Assembly (NCBI GenBank): GCA_965644315.1
Contig: CBFFRQ010000057.1
Span: 62,001-126,000, forward strand
Length of the DNA: 64,000 nt
Reading direction: 5' to 3'
From: Caecitellus pseudoparvulus
Lineage: Eukaryota > Bigyra: Bicosoecida
This document shows, one piece after another, positions 20,081 to 30,300 of the stretch. The stretch's first letter is position 1, and the number at the start of each line of letters is the position of its first letter. The notes under the pieces are model-generated. The model saw only the letters and a list, made by a program, of their open reading frames with translations, was not told the DNA's origin and ran no database searches. A program made the translations under genes and the position numbers.

Positions 20081-20393
20081 GGCGCTGAAGTGTCTGAGAA
20101 AATAGTTCAGCAAGCAAGTCAATCTGGCAGCCCACCTCTGCTGGCGCTGGTAGCAGCGGCTGATATTGCCAGCCAACTACACCAGTTTTCACGTATACAG
20201 TCTTCGGGCAGAAGCACACCTGCCATGCGCGCCGTTGCGTGGCTCGGAATCTGCAGCCCGGCAGCAACTGAACGTGCAGATTGAAAGAGCTGGTGGGCAA
20301 AATCACTTCCCACCGCCCACTCAAAAGCACTCCATCCAAAGCTCCGTGGAGGTCCAGCATAGACCCCCTGGATCTTGCTTGTTGTTTCGCAAC
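20081..20393. other. Divergent intergenic region WD40 / mucin-EGF gene
   Basis: 313 bp between divergent start codons, so it should contain both promoters. No TATA box, RNA gene or repeat is evident. Confidence 0.45.
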
Positions 20394-21987
20394 ATGGGCT
20401 GCCAATGCGTGCCATGCATCGGCGCGACCAACCTTGCAACTGCGCAGAGCAGAAGTCGTCGAGCGTGCTACTCATGCTTGAACAGCTGCAGCGCAGCCCG
20501 CGTCTATGTGCTGCTTGGTGTTGCCACGATATCCGTCATTACTCTCGCCCTTGGCCTTGTGCTTGAGCAAGGCTCGCAGCCGGAGGCGTCGCCGAGTCAA
20601 AGCCCACCAATCGCTGAGCAGCTCAGCAACTCGACTGAGGCCCAACCTTCTGCTACCACGGTGCCCCAAGCAAGCAGCCTACCAAGCTGGGGGCCGGGCA
20701 GGGCACCCACTGCGTCTTCAACGACCCCTCTCACTTCAAGATTTGTTAGTCCATCGCCTCTTGCTGCATCGTCGGCGCCGCCGTTTCGTGAGTGACGCAG
20801 CTGTTTGAGCCCAGAAACGACAGACCATGTCCACCGGAATTTATTGCCCTTATCCAGGCCCCACTGATTCTGCAACTCAGTCCCCCTCTGCCATTGCATC
20901 GAGAATGAGTGCGAGCCCACGAAGCTCATCGTCGACTTCAGGCACGTCGACCCCAAGCCCGCCTTCCCCGTCTGCCGTTTCTTGGCCAGTCCCACCACCT
21001 TCTCAACAGCCCAGTGAGACGCCCAGGCCATCACCCTCTACCTCTGAGCAGATCCTGACATCGTCAACGGCGCCGAGCCCGCTTGCGTCAGCAAGCCGCC
21101 TGCCTTCTGCCTCGGTCAGTCAAACGAGCTCCGCCAGCCCAAGTGCAACGTCCAGTGCAAGTGTTCGAGCTCTGGCAAGCGAGGCGTCTCCTTTGTGTCC
21201 TCCCCTAATGCCAGAAAATATGTCACACTTTGAACAAGCCAGTGTCAAGTTCGTGCTCGTTGCAATTGGAGAAGTTGGCCCTCACTCTTGGTCTCACAAC
21301 ACAGCTCGTGACACTGTGCTTGAGCTTGTGAACAACTCGATCTGCGTGCCAAGCGCCCACGCCAGTATTCTTGCCGCCAAGTCAGGCAAGGGTGCCTCGC
21401 CTTCCTCAGAAGGCACGTTTACAGGCTTCGCACTCCGCTTCCTTGTAGCGTCGCGAGCCGATGCCACGTCCATTCGATCCCGCCTTCAAAGCAGTCCTGC
21501 AGAGCTCACGTGGCAAGCCACTTCCAGCGATGCCGCAGCACGGCGCAGCGGCCAGAGCAAAGCTTCAGTCCGCATCGAGTGGCTGCACTTTATCATTCAT
21601 CGGTTGGAAGACGAAGTGTGTGAGGCCCGTCCTCCAGCGGGCGGGGCTCCGAGTCGGCAATGCTCAGGGAATGGAGTGTGTCGCCCAGACGGAACGTGCG
21701 ACTGCAGGAGGGGGTTCGAAGGAAATTCGTGCCAAGAGCAGACGCAGCTCAGCTATCCTAGTGCCTGGACCTGGCAGCGAGTGACAGTTGTAGTGGCAGC
21801 CATTGTGCTCGCATCGTCGGCAGTGTGGGTTGGGTGCTTGGTGGGCCACAGCATCTCCACCAAAGCAGCGCGATGCTGTCCTTGCTGTGCGATAGGCGCG
21901 GAGGGTGCTGGGGCTGATAGGGCTCAAGCGACAACACCCCCCATGCGGCCAGCAGTGTCCCATGCCCAGAGCATTTCCTACGTTTGA
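20394..21987 (+). CDS. Mucin-like surface protein with EGF domain and two membrane segments
   Basis: Two exons, 20394-20787 and 20858-21987, give 507 residues; the 70-nt intron has a GTGAGT donor and TATCCAG acceptor. The N-terminus MGCQCVPC carries a Gly2/Cys3 motif suited to myristoylation plus palmitoylation. A hydrophobic segment at about 37-58 (VLLGVATISVITLALGLVL) acts as signal anchor. Residues about 60-250 are Ser/Thr/Pro-rich, suggesting dense O-glycosylation. A globular part follows, then an EGF-like module at about 397-425 (CSGNGVCRPDGTCDC, GFEGNSC) and a second membrane helix at about 440-462. The cytosolic tail has a CCPCC cluster. Predicted topology is cytosol, TM, outside, TM, cytosol. 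Role unknown; adhesion or sensing is a guess. Confidence 0.78.
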
Positions 21988-22027
21988 CGTGCATTGTGCA
22001 GCCCGCATGCAACGACTGTCCGATCAG

Positions 22028-25000
22028 TCAGCCTTGGCCAGGCTTCGAGTGAATCGGCTTCCCAACGTGCGTCAGGAAAGCGACCAACCACTGGTACAAT
22101 GCCTTTGCCACTGAGCATGTGGATGTTGCCATGGCTTCGTTGATGGCAGCTTCGTTTGCCTGCAGCAAGCGCTTGGCTCTCACAACGTTGTCGGCAGCAG
22201 GGCGTAGGGGCCACGGCTCAAGAATGCACAGTTTCAGCATGGCATCTGGGTCGCTCATCACTCGGACGACTGTAGGCCACGACGGCTCCACGCCGAGGAG
22301 GCAACACAGGCTCCCTCCCACAGCCACGCACTCCAGCTTCAATGGTTCTGGTTGCTTTCTGAACATGTTGATGTCTTCAGCCCCCAAGCGGAGCAGCCCC
22401 CTTCGAGCGACTGTTACTGGGTGCCCTGGCACGGGAGCCAAGCACATGTGCTGGGACAGCAATCCGCGCAAGCCGTCAATGCGTGATCTGCTGCGCAACA
22501 AGCAGCACCGCATAGCGGTGACACTGGCCAAGGAGGCAATGTCGCTGTGAATGCCACCCTGCCCAAGAACAGCGGACGCGTGCGCAGCGGCCTCCGACTC
22601 GCTTTTCCCACTTGCAAGCGCCTGGTGCGACTGCAAGATGTGAGCAAGCCGCCCTGTCAACGCAGGAGGCAGCACTGGTGGCACTGCTCCGATACGCAGG
22701 CTTTGCAAGGCCTGCGCCTGGCCGTCCTCAGCACCCTCATCGCCACGCAAGGAGAGCAACTGGGATCGCTGGCTAGAGACAAGGCGCACATATGACACGC
22801 CTTCCAATCGAGACAGGCGCGGAACACGCACTCTGTGGGCGGGCGTGCCAGGGCTGCTGATGAGCGCTTGGGCCCACGTGAGGAACACCCCAAGCAGAGT
22901 TCCAGTGAGGCACAGCATGCCATCAGTAAAGGGCAGCAGAGATCGGGACTGCATGAGCGCAGCAATCAGCACCAGCCTGCGCTGTGGGAGGTCTCTGCGT
23001 CTCACAGCAACGAGGCGACTGAGAAGCTGTGTGGGCTCACGGAACAGGGCCTGCGCAGAGTCCCAGCAAGGGGGCACCTGCAACACCACGCACACAATGC
23101 TGGATACCACAGCAAGAGGCTGAATCGTGGGATCCAAAGTGCTCAACTTGGACACCGCGGCGGGGTCCAACTGGGCCAATGCGTTTCGAGCGCCGAGCAG
23201 CTTGGCCGGAGGGGTTGCGGGCTCGTCCGACCCAAACACGGCTGCCTGCCACTGCTCTGTGTCTTCGTCAAAGGCACCCTCATAGCCATCAGCCTCATCC
23301 ATGTCAGCTTCAATGGACGCAGCAGCTTCTTCAGTCGTTTTATCGCTGGGGTGCTGCACGAGTTCTTGAGTTGACTCAGCCGCGGCAGCCTTGCGACGCG
23401 CCGCGCGCAGGGCTGAGAAATGCCGCTGGAACTTCCGGAGGAGCTCAGGAGACAAAAAGAAGCCCTGCGCCTCCATGACTTCGTCCAAGGGTTTGCCACT
23501 GACGACTTCGGCAGCAGCGGCGGCTGCTGCTGCTGCTGCTGCTTCAGCCGGCTTGGCGTACCCCATGTCAGCGAAAGCCTGCAACACGTCCTCATCCAAC
23601 AGTTCCGAACTCATGCTTCCCATGCCTGTCGCTGGGATACCAGCTGTCTCTGGGTTGTAGTACGTCATACACAGGCACCAAGCGTGCAGCGCCTTGCTCA
23701 TGAGCACTGCCTTGGGCTCGCCGCGGTCGTGCACTGGGCGCTCCATCTGCTCCAGCAGGCTGGACACCGTCAGTCCAGCCTGAAGGGCGTGCAAGTGCCG
23801 GGAGTGCTTGCGGAGAATCTCCCTCGCAACTCTTTTGTGTTTCTCGTCCAGCATGGTGGGAGCCACAAGGCAGAGCTTATCCAGGAAACCGCCCTTCAGC
23901 ATCACTTTCCGGGCACGCTTCCAGTTTGGCTTTGGCACACCCAGCAGCACCATGAGCGCCGCTGCAACAACAAGGTCGTCATCTGATGGCTTGCTCTGGT
24001 CCACCATGGCAACGATGTGGGAACCGTCCAGTTGCCCCACCAGCGCAGCGAGCTCTGACAGCGTGCGGGCAGAAATCCTCGCCTGCCGCTGCTCCACGCT
24101 GGCCAAGTGTGCTCTGGCTTCCTCGGGATTCACGCTGGACACGGCACTGACGACAGAGAGCGTCCCGTCAGAGTCGTCTCCTCCAGCTTGCCCATCAGCG
24201 GATGCAATGACGGCTTCCAAGTCCCCAGCATCGCCGATGCCTTGCACATCAGAGAGCTCCCGCGCAGAGTACTGTGTCAGCGCCGACTCGGGTCGACCGC
24301 CACGAGGTGACGATGCGTTCTGCCGCACATGCTCTGCTATAGCGACGCGCATGCTTGATCGGGGAGACATCTTCAATGATGCCGCTGACCCGACGCTGAA
24401 GCCACTGATGGAGCGCCGGTCACCTGCGCGTGCAGATTGGGGGCCACGCAGCGGCTCTGCCACGAGTGCTTTTCCGCGTGGAGATAGCACAGCCACAACT
24501 GCGTCCTCAAAGTGCTGTATGGGCTGTGTGTCAGCCCGCGCCAGGTGCTTCTGGCCAGGTGGACCGCTGCTTTGTCCGTGTGACGTGTCCACTTGAATGC
24601 CAGGCACAAGTCGCACAGAAAAAAAACCCTCCTCGTCGTCTTCACTTGTTCCATGTCCTTCCTCCTGGACAGGCGCCAGCGCTCCACTGTCGCTGATACC
24701 AGATGCCTGCTGCTGTGGGGAGCAGTGCAACTCATCGGCTTCTGCGAGGTGCAAGGGGCGCCTGGACCTAGCAGCTCTGAAAGCCGCTTGGATGTGCCTC
24801 GCAGCCTGGTCTTCAGCGGCAGCTGCAAAATCGCGTCTATCCGAGGACCCGGTGCCACTGGGCGCTGTCTGTGCATCGAGGGAGTGGCGGTCCTCAAACG
24901 AGGCACTGTCAGGGCAAGGTTCTGATGGAGCTGCACTTCCTGCATCCTCAGAGCGGGGTTGTCGACCAATGTTTTTGCCTCTCTGTCGGCGTCGACGGTA

Positions 25001-27256
25001 GGCAGTCGGTATTCGCACATCTTGGCGGGCGGGCCACCAGGAGGCGTCCTCCAGCCACACTGATCCGTACGGACTGACCAACAGCCCTCCTGCTGGCTTG
25101 GCACGGACACGTCGGCCTCGCTGTGGTACGTTGCGCTTGTGATATGAAACCGGCTTTGATGAACCACCTCGAGCAGGGCTAGGCTTGGCTGCCGGCGACA
25201 CTTCTCTGGCTGGTGGAGGGGCAGAGCCTTCATGACGCCCTCCTTGGGCTTGCCTTGCGGAAGAGGGATGCCGCCCTTGAAGCGCAGCCTGGAAAGCCTC
25301 CTCCGTTCCAGAGTCACCACCCCCCTCTTCGACGTCATCAAGCGCTCGGTGAGTGCTCTGAGCGCGGGCTTCGCCCCCAGCGCCACCCTCGCGCAGCTCG
25401 GCCAGCACAGCTTCCACATCCTGACCAGACATAATTGCCTGCAGCAGCGCCTCCGCTTCCGCCTCTGCCCTCGCTTCCTCCTCCTGCTGGGCCAGTTTCA
25501 TGGCCAGAGCTTCGTCTGGGTCCACAGTTGGGCGTGCAAGGGCAATGATGCGCTGTGTGGACAGCAAACCTCTGGAGGCCTGGTGCACGTTCTGACTGGG
25601 TGCTGTGCTCGGCTGCACATGGTCCCTGCTGTGGGCATGCACATCCCGCAGGGACACACCCCTGAAACTCTTTGCCTTGGGTGCCGCTTGAGCAGCTTGG
25701 TTGCTGGGCAGTATCGGCGCAGATACATCCCACTCATCAGCGACAGGGGCGTACCTGCTCCGCTCCAGGGCGTGCGAGCCGCGCAAGGGCTTTCGCTGAC
25801 CAGCATCGTGTGCAGTTGCCTTGTTTTCCAAGCTGGGGGCCTCCGAGGCGGCCAGCGACCCTGACTCGCTGGTGTCTCGCCGTAGGCGGCGTTTGGCGTG
25901 CCATGGCACTCCGCCAGCGTACTTTGCACGCATGCGGCCCCGAAGCATGGAGCTTGCTTGCTCGCCGTACACGGCAGACGCCACCGCCCAGCGGGCTGCA
26001 GACATCTCTGCGGCATCGTCCATGGTCGTGCGGCGCACATGTCGCCCGACACCCAGCTCCCGTAGCACATGGGGAGTCAGGTGAGGCAGCTCCTTTGCTG
26101 GAAGGTCCCGCGCAAGAGCGGCCAGCGTGGGCATAAGCGCTTCGGATGCGATGTGGCGGCGCCTGCTGCGTCTCGAAGCGCGGCGTCGCGATCCGGGGGC
26201 CACAACAGCGTTGTCTTGTGTTTCCCGAAACAGGGGCATGGCCTCTTCCTGCGCCTCCTCCAGGTGCAGTGACTCTGACAGTGGCCCGTCGTCATCCCCA
26301 AAGTGCCCCCCCCACGCACCAGTGTCCACTAGCACCTCCTCACGCGGCCCTTGTTCACCGGTGCTTGATGTGGTCAGCAGATGGCTCTGTTGTGCAGATG
26401 CAGGCCCTTGCTCAGGCTCATGGTGCTGGACCATGCCCTGGCCGTCGAGGGAGGACTCGGGAGAAAGCAGGCCTGACTCTGAAGTCTGTGGGCGGGGGGA
26501 CGCTCCACCCCGGCCCCCATGCCGACGAGAAGTGGGGCGAGCAGTGGGTGCACGGTGCTGGGGGGCGGCGGCGCTGGTGCTGGGACGGGCGGAGGCTGGA
26601 TGTGTGGCCAGCAAGCCATCACCATGAGCAAGGGGAGCAGTGGCCCCAGCCCGTGCAGAGGCGTGGCGAAGACGACTGTGCTGCAAAGCTGCCCTACCGA
26701 TTCCTTTCAGTCCAATACCTGTACCAGACGCAAAGGGGGCCTTTATCATGCTGCCTGAACTGTCAAGCTGCCTGAACGGGCCGACTCCGCAGCGCGTTTC
26801 GCGCGGGTCGCGGCGACCGATCCACTCACTGGCTCTCATGCGGCCCAACTCTTCCTCATCGGGCTGTAGCGCCGCTGGTCGCCGCTGGTGCGCACCATCA
26901 CCTTGTTGAATAAGCTGCATGGCGCTGGAAAACGTCGCCGCATCAAACCCCCGTCGCGCAGGGCTTCGAGACCTGCCCCGGCCTGGCGCAGGCGCTGCTT
27001 CGCTCTGACGACTGCGGCCTTCCCTTGCCCCACGAGGGCTCCCATGTTTGCCGTGGCGCTTGCCCGCCGCGGCACTGCGTTCATGCACCAGGCGTGCAGC
27101 CCGGGCCCTTGCACGAGCCACGTCAGGGTCCATGAGGGCGTTGACACTGGCACGCTGCTTGGCAAGAGCTGAGCGGGAGCCAGAGCGAGCAGTGCGGCGT
27201 CCACCGCCACCCGCCGTGGCAGCGGAGTGCATGACGCCCAGGGACGATGCCATCAT
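22028..27256 (-). CDS. Large IQ-motif protein with three dynein-stalk-like domains
   Basis: Intronless, 1742 residues. The first about 1070 residues are basic and disordered, with an IQ calmodulin-binding motif near 822 (HIQAAFRAARSRR) and a short coiled coil near 600. The last about 660 residues hold three related modules, at roughly 1080-1200, 1370-1470 and 1630-1735. Each has the pattern of the dynein heavy-chain stalk region: a KPP-like start, a hydrophobic helix ending LLG.(K/E)P.W, a following helix, then SKALHAW-like closure. Examples are VLLGVPKPNW...SKALHAWCLCM, VVLQVPPCW...FLTWAQAL and CLLGVEPSW...AKALYQWL. No AAA+ motor is present. A microtubule or axoneme role is inferred from the stalk resemblance and the ODAD3-like neighbour 76 bp upstream on the same strand. 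A poly-Ala run lies at about 23515-23545. Confidence 0.75.
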   Translation of the reverse strand: MMASSLGVMHSAATAGGGGRRTARSGSRSALAKQRASVNALMDPDVARARARAARLVHERSAAAGKRHGKHGSPRGAREGRSRQSEAAPAPGRGRSRSPARRGFDAATFSSAMQLIQQGDGAHQRRPAALQPDEEELGRMRASEWIGRRDPRETRCGVGPFRQLDSSGSMIKAPFASGTGIGLKGIGRAALQHSRLRHASARAGATAPLAHGDGLLATHPASARPSTSAAAPQHRAPTARPTSRRHGGRGGASPRPQTSESGLLSPESSLDGQGMVQHHEPEQGPASAQQSHLLTTSSTGEQGPREEVLVDTGAWGGHFGDDDGPLSESLHLEEAQEEAMPLFRETQDNAVVAPGSRRRASRRSRRRHIASEALMPTLAALARDLPAKELPHLTPHVLRELGVGRHVRRTTMDDAAEMSAARWAVASAVYGEQASSMLRGRMRAKYAGGVPWHAKRRLRRDTSESGSLAASEAPSLENKATAHDAGQRKPLRGSHALERSRYAPVADEWDVSAPILPSNQAAQAAPKAKSFRGVSLRDVHAHSRDHVQPSTAPSQNVHQASRGLLSTQRIIALARPTVDPDEALAMKLAQQEEEARAEAEAEALLQAIMSGQDVEAVLAELREGGAGGEARAQSTHRALDDVEEGGGDSGTEEAFQAALQGRHPSSARQAQGGRHEGSAPPPAREVSPAAKPSPARGGSSKPVSYHKRNVPQRGRRVRAKPAGGLLVSPYGSVWLEDASWWPARQDVRIPTAYRRRRQRGKNIGRQPRSEDAGSAAPSEPCPDSASFEDRHSLDAQTAPSGTGSSDRRDFAAAAEDQAARHIQAAFRAARSRRPLHLAEADELHCSPQQQASGISDSGALAPVQEEGHGTSEDDEEGFFSVRLVPGIQVDTSHGQSSGPPGQKHLARADTQPIQHFEDAVVAVLSPRGKALVAEPLRGPQSARAGDRRSISGFSVGSAASLKMSPRSSMRVAIAEHVRQNASSPRGGRPESALTQYSARELSDVQGIGDAGDLEAVIASADGQAGGDDSDGTLSVVSAVSSVNPEEARAHLASVEQRQARISARTLSELAALVGQLDGSHIVAMVDQSKPSDDDLVVAAALMVLLGVPKPNWKRARKVMLKGGFLDKLCLVAPTMLDEKHKRVAREILRKHSRHLHALQAGLTVSSLLEQMERPVHDRGEPKAVLMSKALHAWCLCMTYYNPETAGIPATGMGSMSSELLDEDVLQAFADMGYAKPAEAAAAAAAAAAAEVVSGKPLDEVMEAQGFFLSPELLRKFQRHFSALRAARRKAAAAESTQELVQHPSDKTTEEAAASIEADMDEADGYEGAFDEDTEQWQAAVFGSDEPATPPAKLLGARNALAQLDPAAVSKLSTLDPTIQPLAVVSSIVCVVLQVPPCWDSAQALFREPTQLLSRLVAVRRRDLPQRRLVLIAALMQSRSLLPFTDGMLCLTGTLLGVFLTWAQALISSPGTPAHRVRVPRLSRLEGVSYVRLVSSQRSQLLSLRGDEGAEDGQAQALQSLRIGAVPPVLPPALTGRLAHILQSHQALASGKSESEAAAHASAVLGQGGIHSDIASLASVTAMRCCLLRSRSRIDGLRGLLSQHMCLAPVPGHPVTVARRGLLRLGAEDINMFRKQPEPLKLECVAVGGSLCCLLGVEPSWPTVVRVMSDPDAMLKLCILEPWPLRPAADNVVRAKRLLQANEAAINEAMATSTCSVAKALYQWLVAFLTHVGKPIHSKPGQG

Positions 27257-27332
27257 GACACAACATCAGCAAGGCTGTCCAGGACTCTCGCATGGCATGT
27301 AGGTGTCGTGGAGTTGAATTTGGCGCTGCGCG

Positions 27333-30300
27333 TCACTGGTGTGCCCACACCGTGCCAGGCTGCGCCCCCACACTCGACACTGACGCAGCGCCAGTAGGCG
27401 AACCCTGCCGTTTAGCGCGCTCGGGCGTGGTCGTCTGCTTCTGCCGAGTCCCGGCTCGTGTCGCAGCATGGGAGGGTGCACCACTGGTCTGGTCTGCGAA
27501 GCGGACACTTGCGGCTGTCATGCCGGTCCCCACCGCCCCCGTGGAGCTCACCTCCACCTCATCCCCCACCGCACCACGGGGGGCACGGTCACTCCGCTGT
27601 GCTGGGGCCGCTTCTGCTCCAGGGCGCTTGGGCATGGGGCGCAGGCGCCGGCGCCCCCCCTCAGCGGCGACACGGCTGCCGCCTCCACCCGCCAATGAGG
27701 CAAGCAACGGGCTCGCCGCCGGCAGCGCCGACTTCGTTGGGGCCTTGCGTTGCCTCCGCTTGGGTGTCACCGATGGTCGTTCAGGCGACTTCGCTGATGA
27801 CGCGGGGTTCGCGGCGGGCGTGGGGCCCGCCCCTCGCTCGTCCTCTGCCAGATGCCGGAAGTCTCGGTCTGGCGACAGGGCGGCGCCAGACTTTCCACGG
27901 GAGAAACGCTGGGAGCTGGACAGAGGGTCCAGGCGCACAGTGGAAGACGTCGGCCGCTCTGCTATGCTTGCCTGCGTGATTGTCTTGTAGGGAGACCCGG
28001 CGCTGCCACGTTTGGTGCGCTTCACGCGGGTGTGCGAGCCAGGCAGCTTCACCGTCTGCCGCTGCGTCTTTGCCAGCGCTCGCTCCACTATGGGCGATGT
28101 GGCCCGCGCAACGTCGGCGCGGTCCGGAGAGCCCCCCCCCACCCGACTTTCCCTGCGCACTGAGCTGCCCAGCGCCGGTGTGCTTGCCTCCCCTGCTGTA
28201 GGGGGCGTGGTCGAGGCGCCGGGCTGCTTGGACTGCTCCTTGCCTGCCTTTTGCCCCTTCTCCTTGCGTTTCGACCCAGGCGTCGAGAGCTTGCCTCGCT
28301 TGCGCCGGGTGGGTGTGGCAGGGCCAAGGTGGGGTTGCGTCCCACCTCCCGCACTGCCATCCCCCGCCCCAGACGCCTCGCCTGCTGTAGCCTTCCCTTC
28401 ACTCTCAGCCGCACGCTGGTCTGCTGCGCGCTGCCGGGCCAGGCCCAGCAGGCCCTCCCACCCACCAGCGGCACCCCCGTCCTCAGCCGGCTTGGCACGG
28501 CCCGAAACGCCTGCAGTGCTCTTGCGGCGCTGCGCCACGGCGATGCCGACGTCTTTCCACCTGCTCACGGCGCGCTTGGTGCTCTCTGACACGGTCGCCT
28601 CCATGGCGGCCTGCCGCGCCGCCTCCGCCATGGCGGCCTTCCGCTCCGCCTCTCGCTGGCGCAGGGTCTCGGGGTCCAGGTCGCCTGCCACGACGTGCAC
28701 GCCGACGCCGCCTTCGCGTTCGTACATGGCGGCGACATCCGACAGCAGCTCCGCGAAGGAAGCAGGGTAGTCGGCATTGGCGAGGGGGGAGAGAGGTTCG
28801 TGCGTCTGACCCAGCTTCCCAACGCCGTCCTTTCCATGGCTGTCGCTGAGGCCCCTATGGCCAGGGGAAGCGCTAGGTGCAGAGGCTGGCGTGGTTGCTG
28901 GCGTGGCAGCCCCCGGAGAGGAGGAGCCGGGCTGCTTGGCCTGCCGGGTGGAGGCTGGCTTGGAGCCTGACAGTGTCACTTCTCCCAGGCCGGGCACGCC
29001 CGCAATACGAATAGGAACGCCGCCGCCCTTCATTTCAGCATGCAGTTTGGACCATGTTGCAGGCGGCGACGCCCAAGGTCGGCTGGAGGCTGAGCGCGGG
29101 GGCGTCTCCACCTTGAGTGGTTTGGGAGACGACACACGTGGCTTGGCCTTGCGCTTGCCACTCCCTCGACCCGATGCGCCCGGCGTGCCCCAAGCGGCAG
29201 TGGGCAGGCGGTGCGGAGGCTTGGACTGCGCCTTCCGCTTGGGAGCCTTGCTACGGCCTTCTGACTTGCCTTCTGACTTGCTCTCTGTGCCTGCACTCCC
29301 TGCATCCAGTGGTGCAGCCTCAGGGCTGGTGGCTTGGGAGGGGCTGCCGGAAGCCCCGTCTTCCTCCTCCCCCACTTCGAGGTGAGTGGGAAGGGGCGTT
29401 CGTGTCCCTGAACCTGCCTGTGGCGTGGTGGCCCTCTCAGGAGCACTGGACCTCCGTTGCTGCTCAGCTGGGCGCTGAGGAGTGGGTCGACTTTCAACAA
29501 GGGACTTGGTCCGGGCGCCACGGGGTTTGGGAGTGGCCATGACACCACTAGGGCCGCCCTTGCGCACTGCCGTGCTGCTCATCGCAAAAGCATCTCCACG
29601 AGTGGATGTAGAGGCCAGCAAGTCTGACACCCGGGCTGGCGTCATGGAGCCTGAGACGGGGCTGGGAGCGTCATCCTCGACAGGGGCATGGGCGGCCTCC
29701 GCCGCCTCCTCCCCGAGCCAGCGGGCGTGCACAGCTTTGGCGTGGTGGCCGCTAGGGTCCACCACGCTGCGGATGCGGTGGGCCGCTGACGTGGGCCGCA
29801 CCCTGGATGTGCCGGCTAGCTCCTTGGGTACGTGCCGCAAGCCGCGGTCGGGTAGGGGAGGGTGCGTCAGGCCCCCGAATACAGGTTGGGCCTCCTCCTC
29901 TGCCTCTGTTTGATTGAAACCGACGGTGTCTTGCGGCGCTGGGGCATCCTCAGCCCCACTTGGCGAATGCGCCTGGGCGGGGCGCTTCGTCGGAGCTGGA
30001 AGGCCCAAAGCTGCAGCCGCCACTGCATCCAGCGGTGTGTCTTCCAAGCTCGTTTTGGGAGCGGCTTCCCACGCACGGCGGCGGGAGGTAGAGCCCCGCG
30101 TACTGCCTCGACGCCGCCCACCAGACAAGAGAGGAGCAGACTCTGAGGCGCCCAGGCGGCCACTGCGCCGAGTCGAGCCGCCTGAAGACGACGCTGGGCG
30201 AGAAGCGGAACCCTGCCTGCTGTGCGAACGGCTAGGCAGCGCGCGAGCAGAGCCCTCAGACACCGGAGCGAGGAAGGCTTGCGTTGCAGCACGCTGGCGG

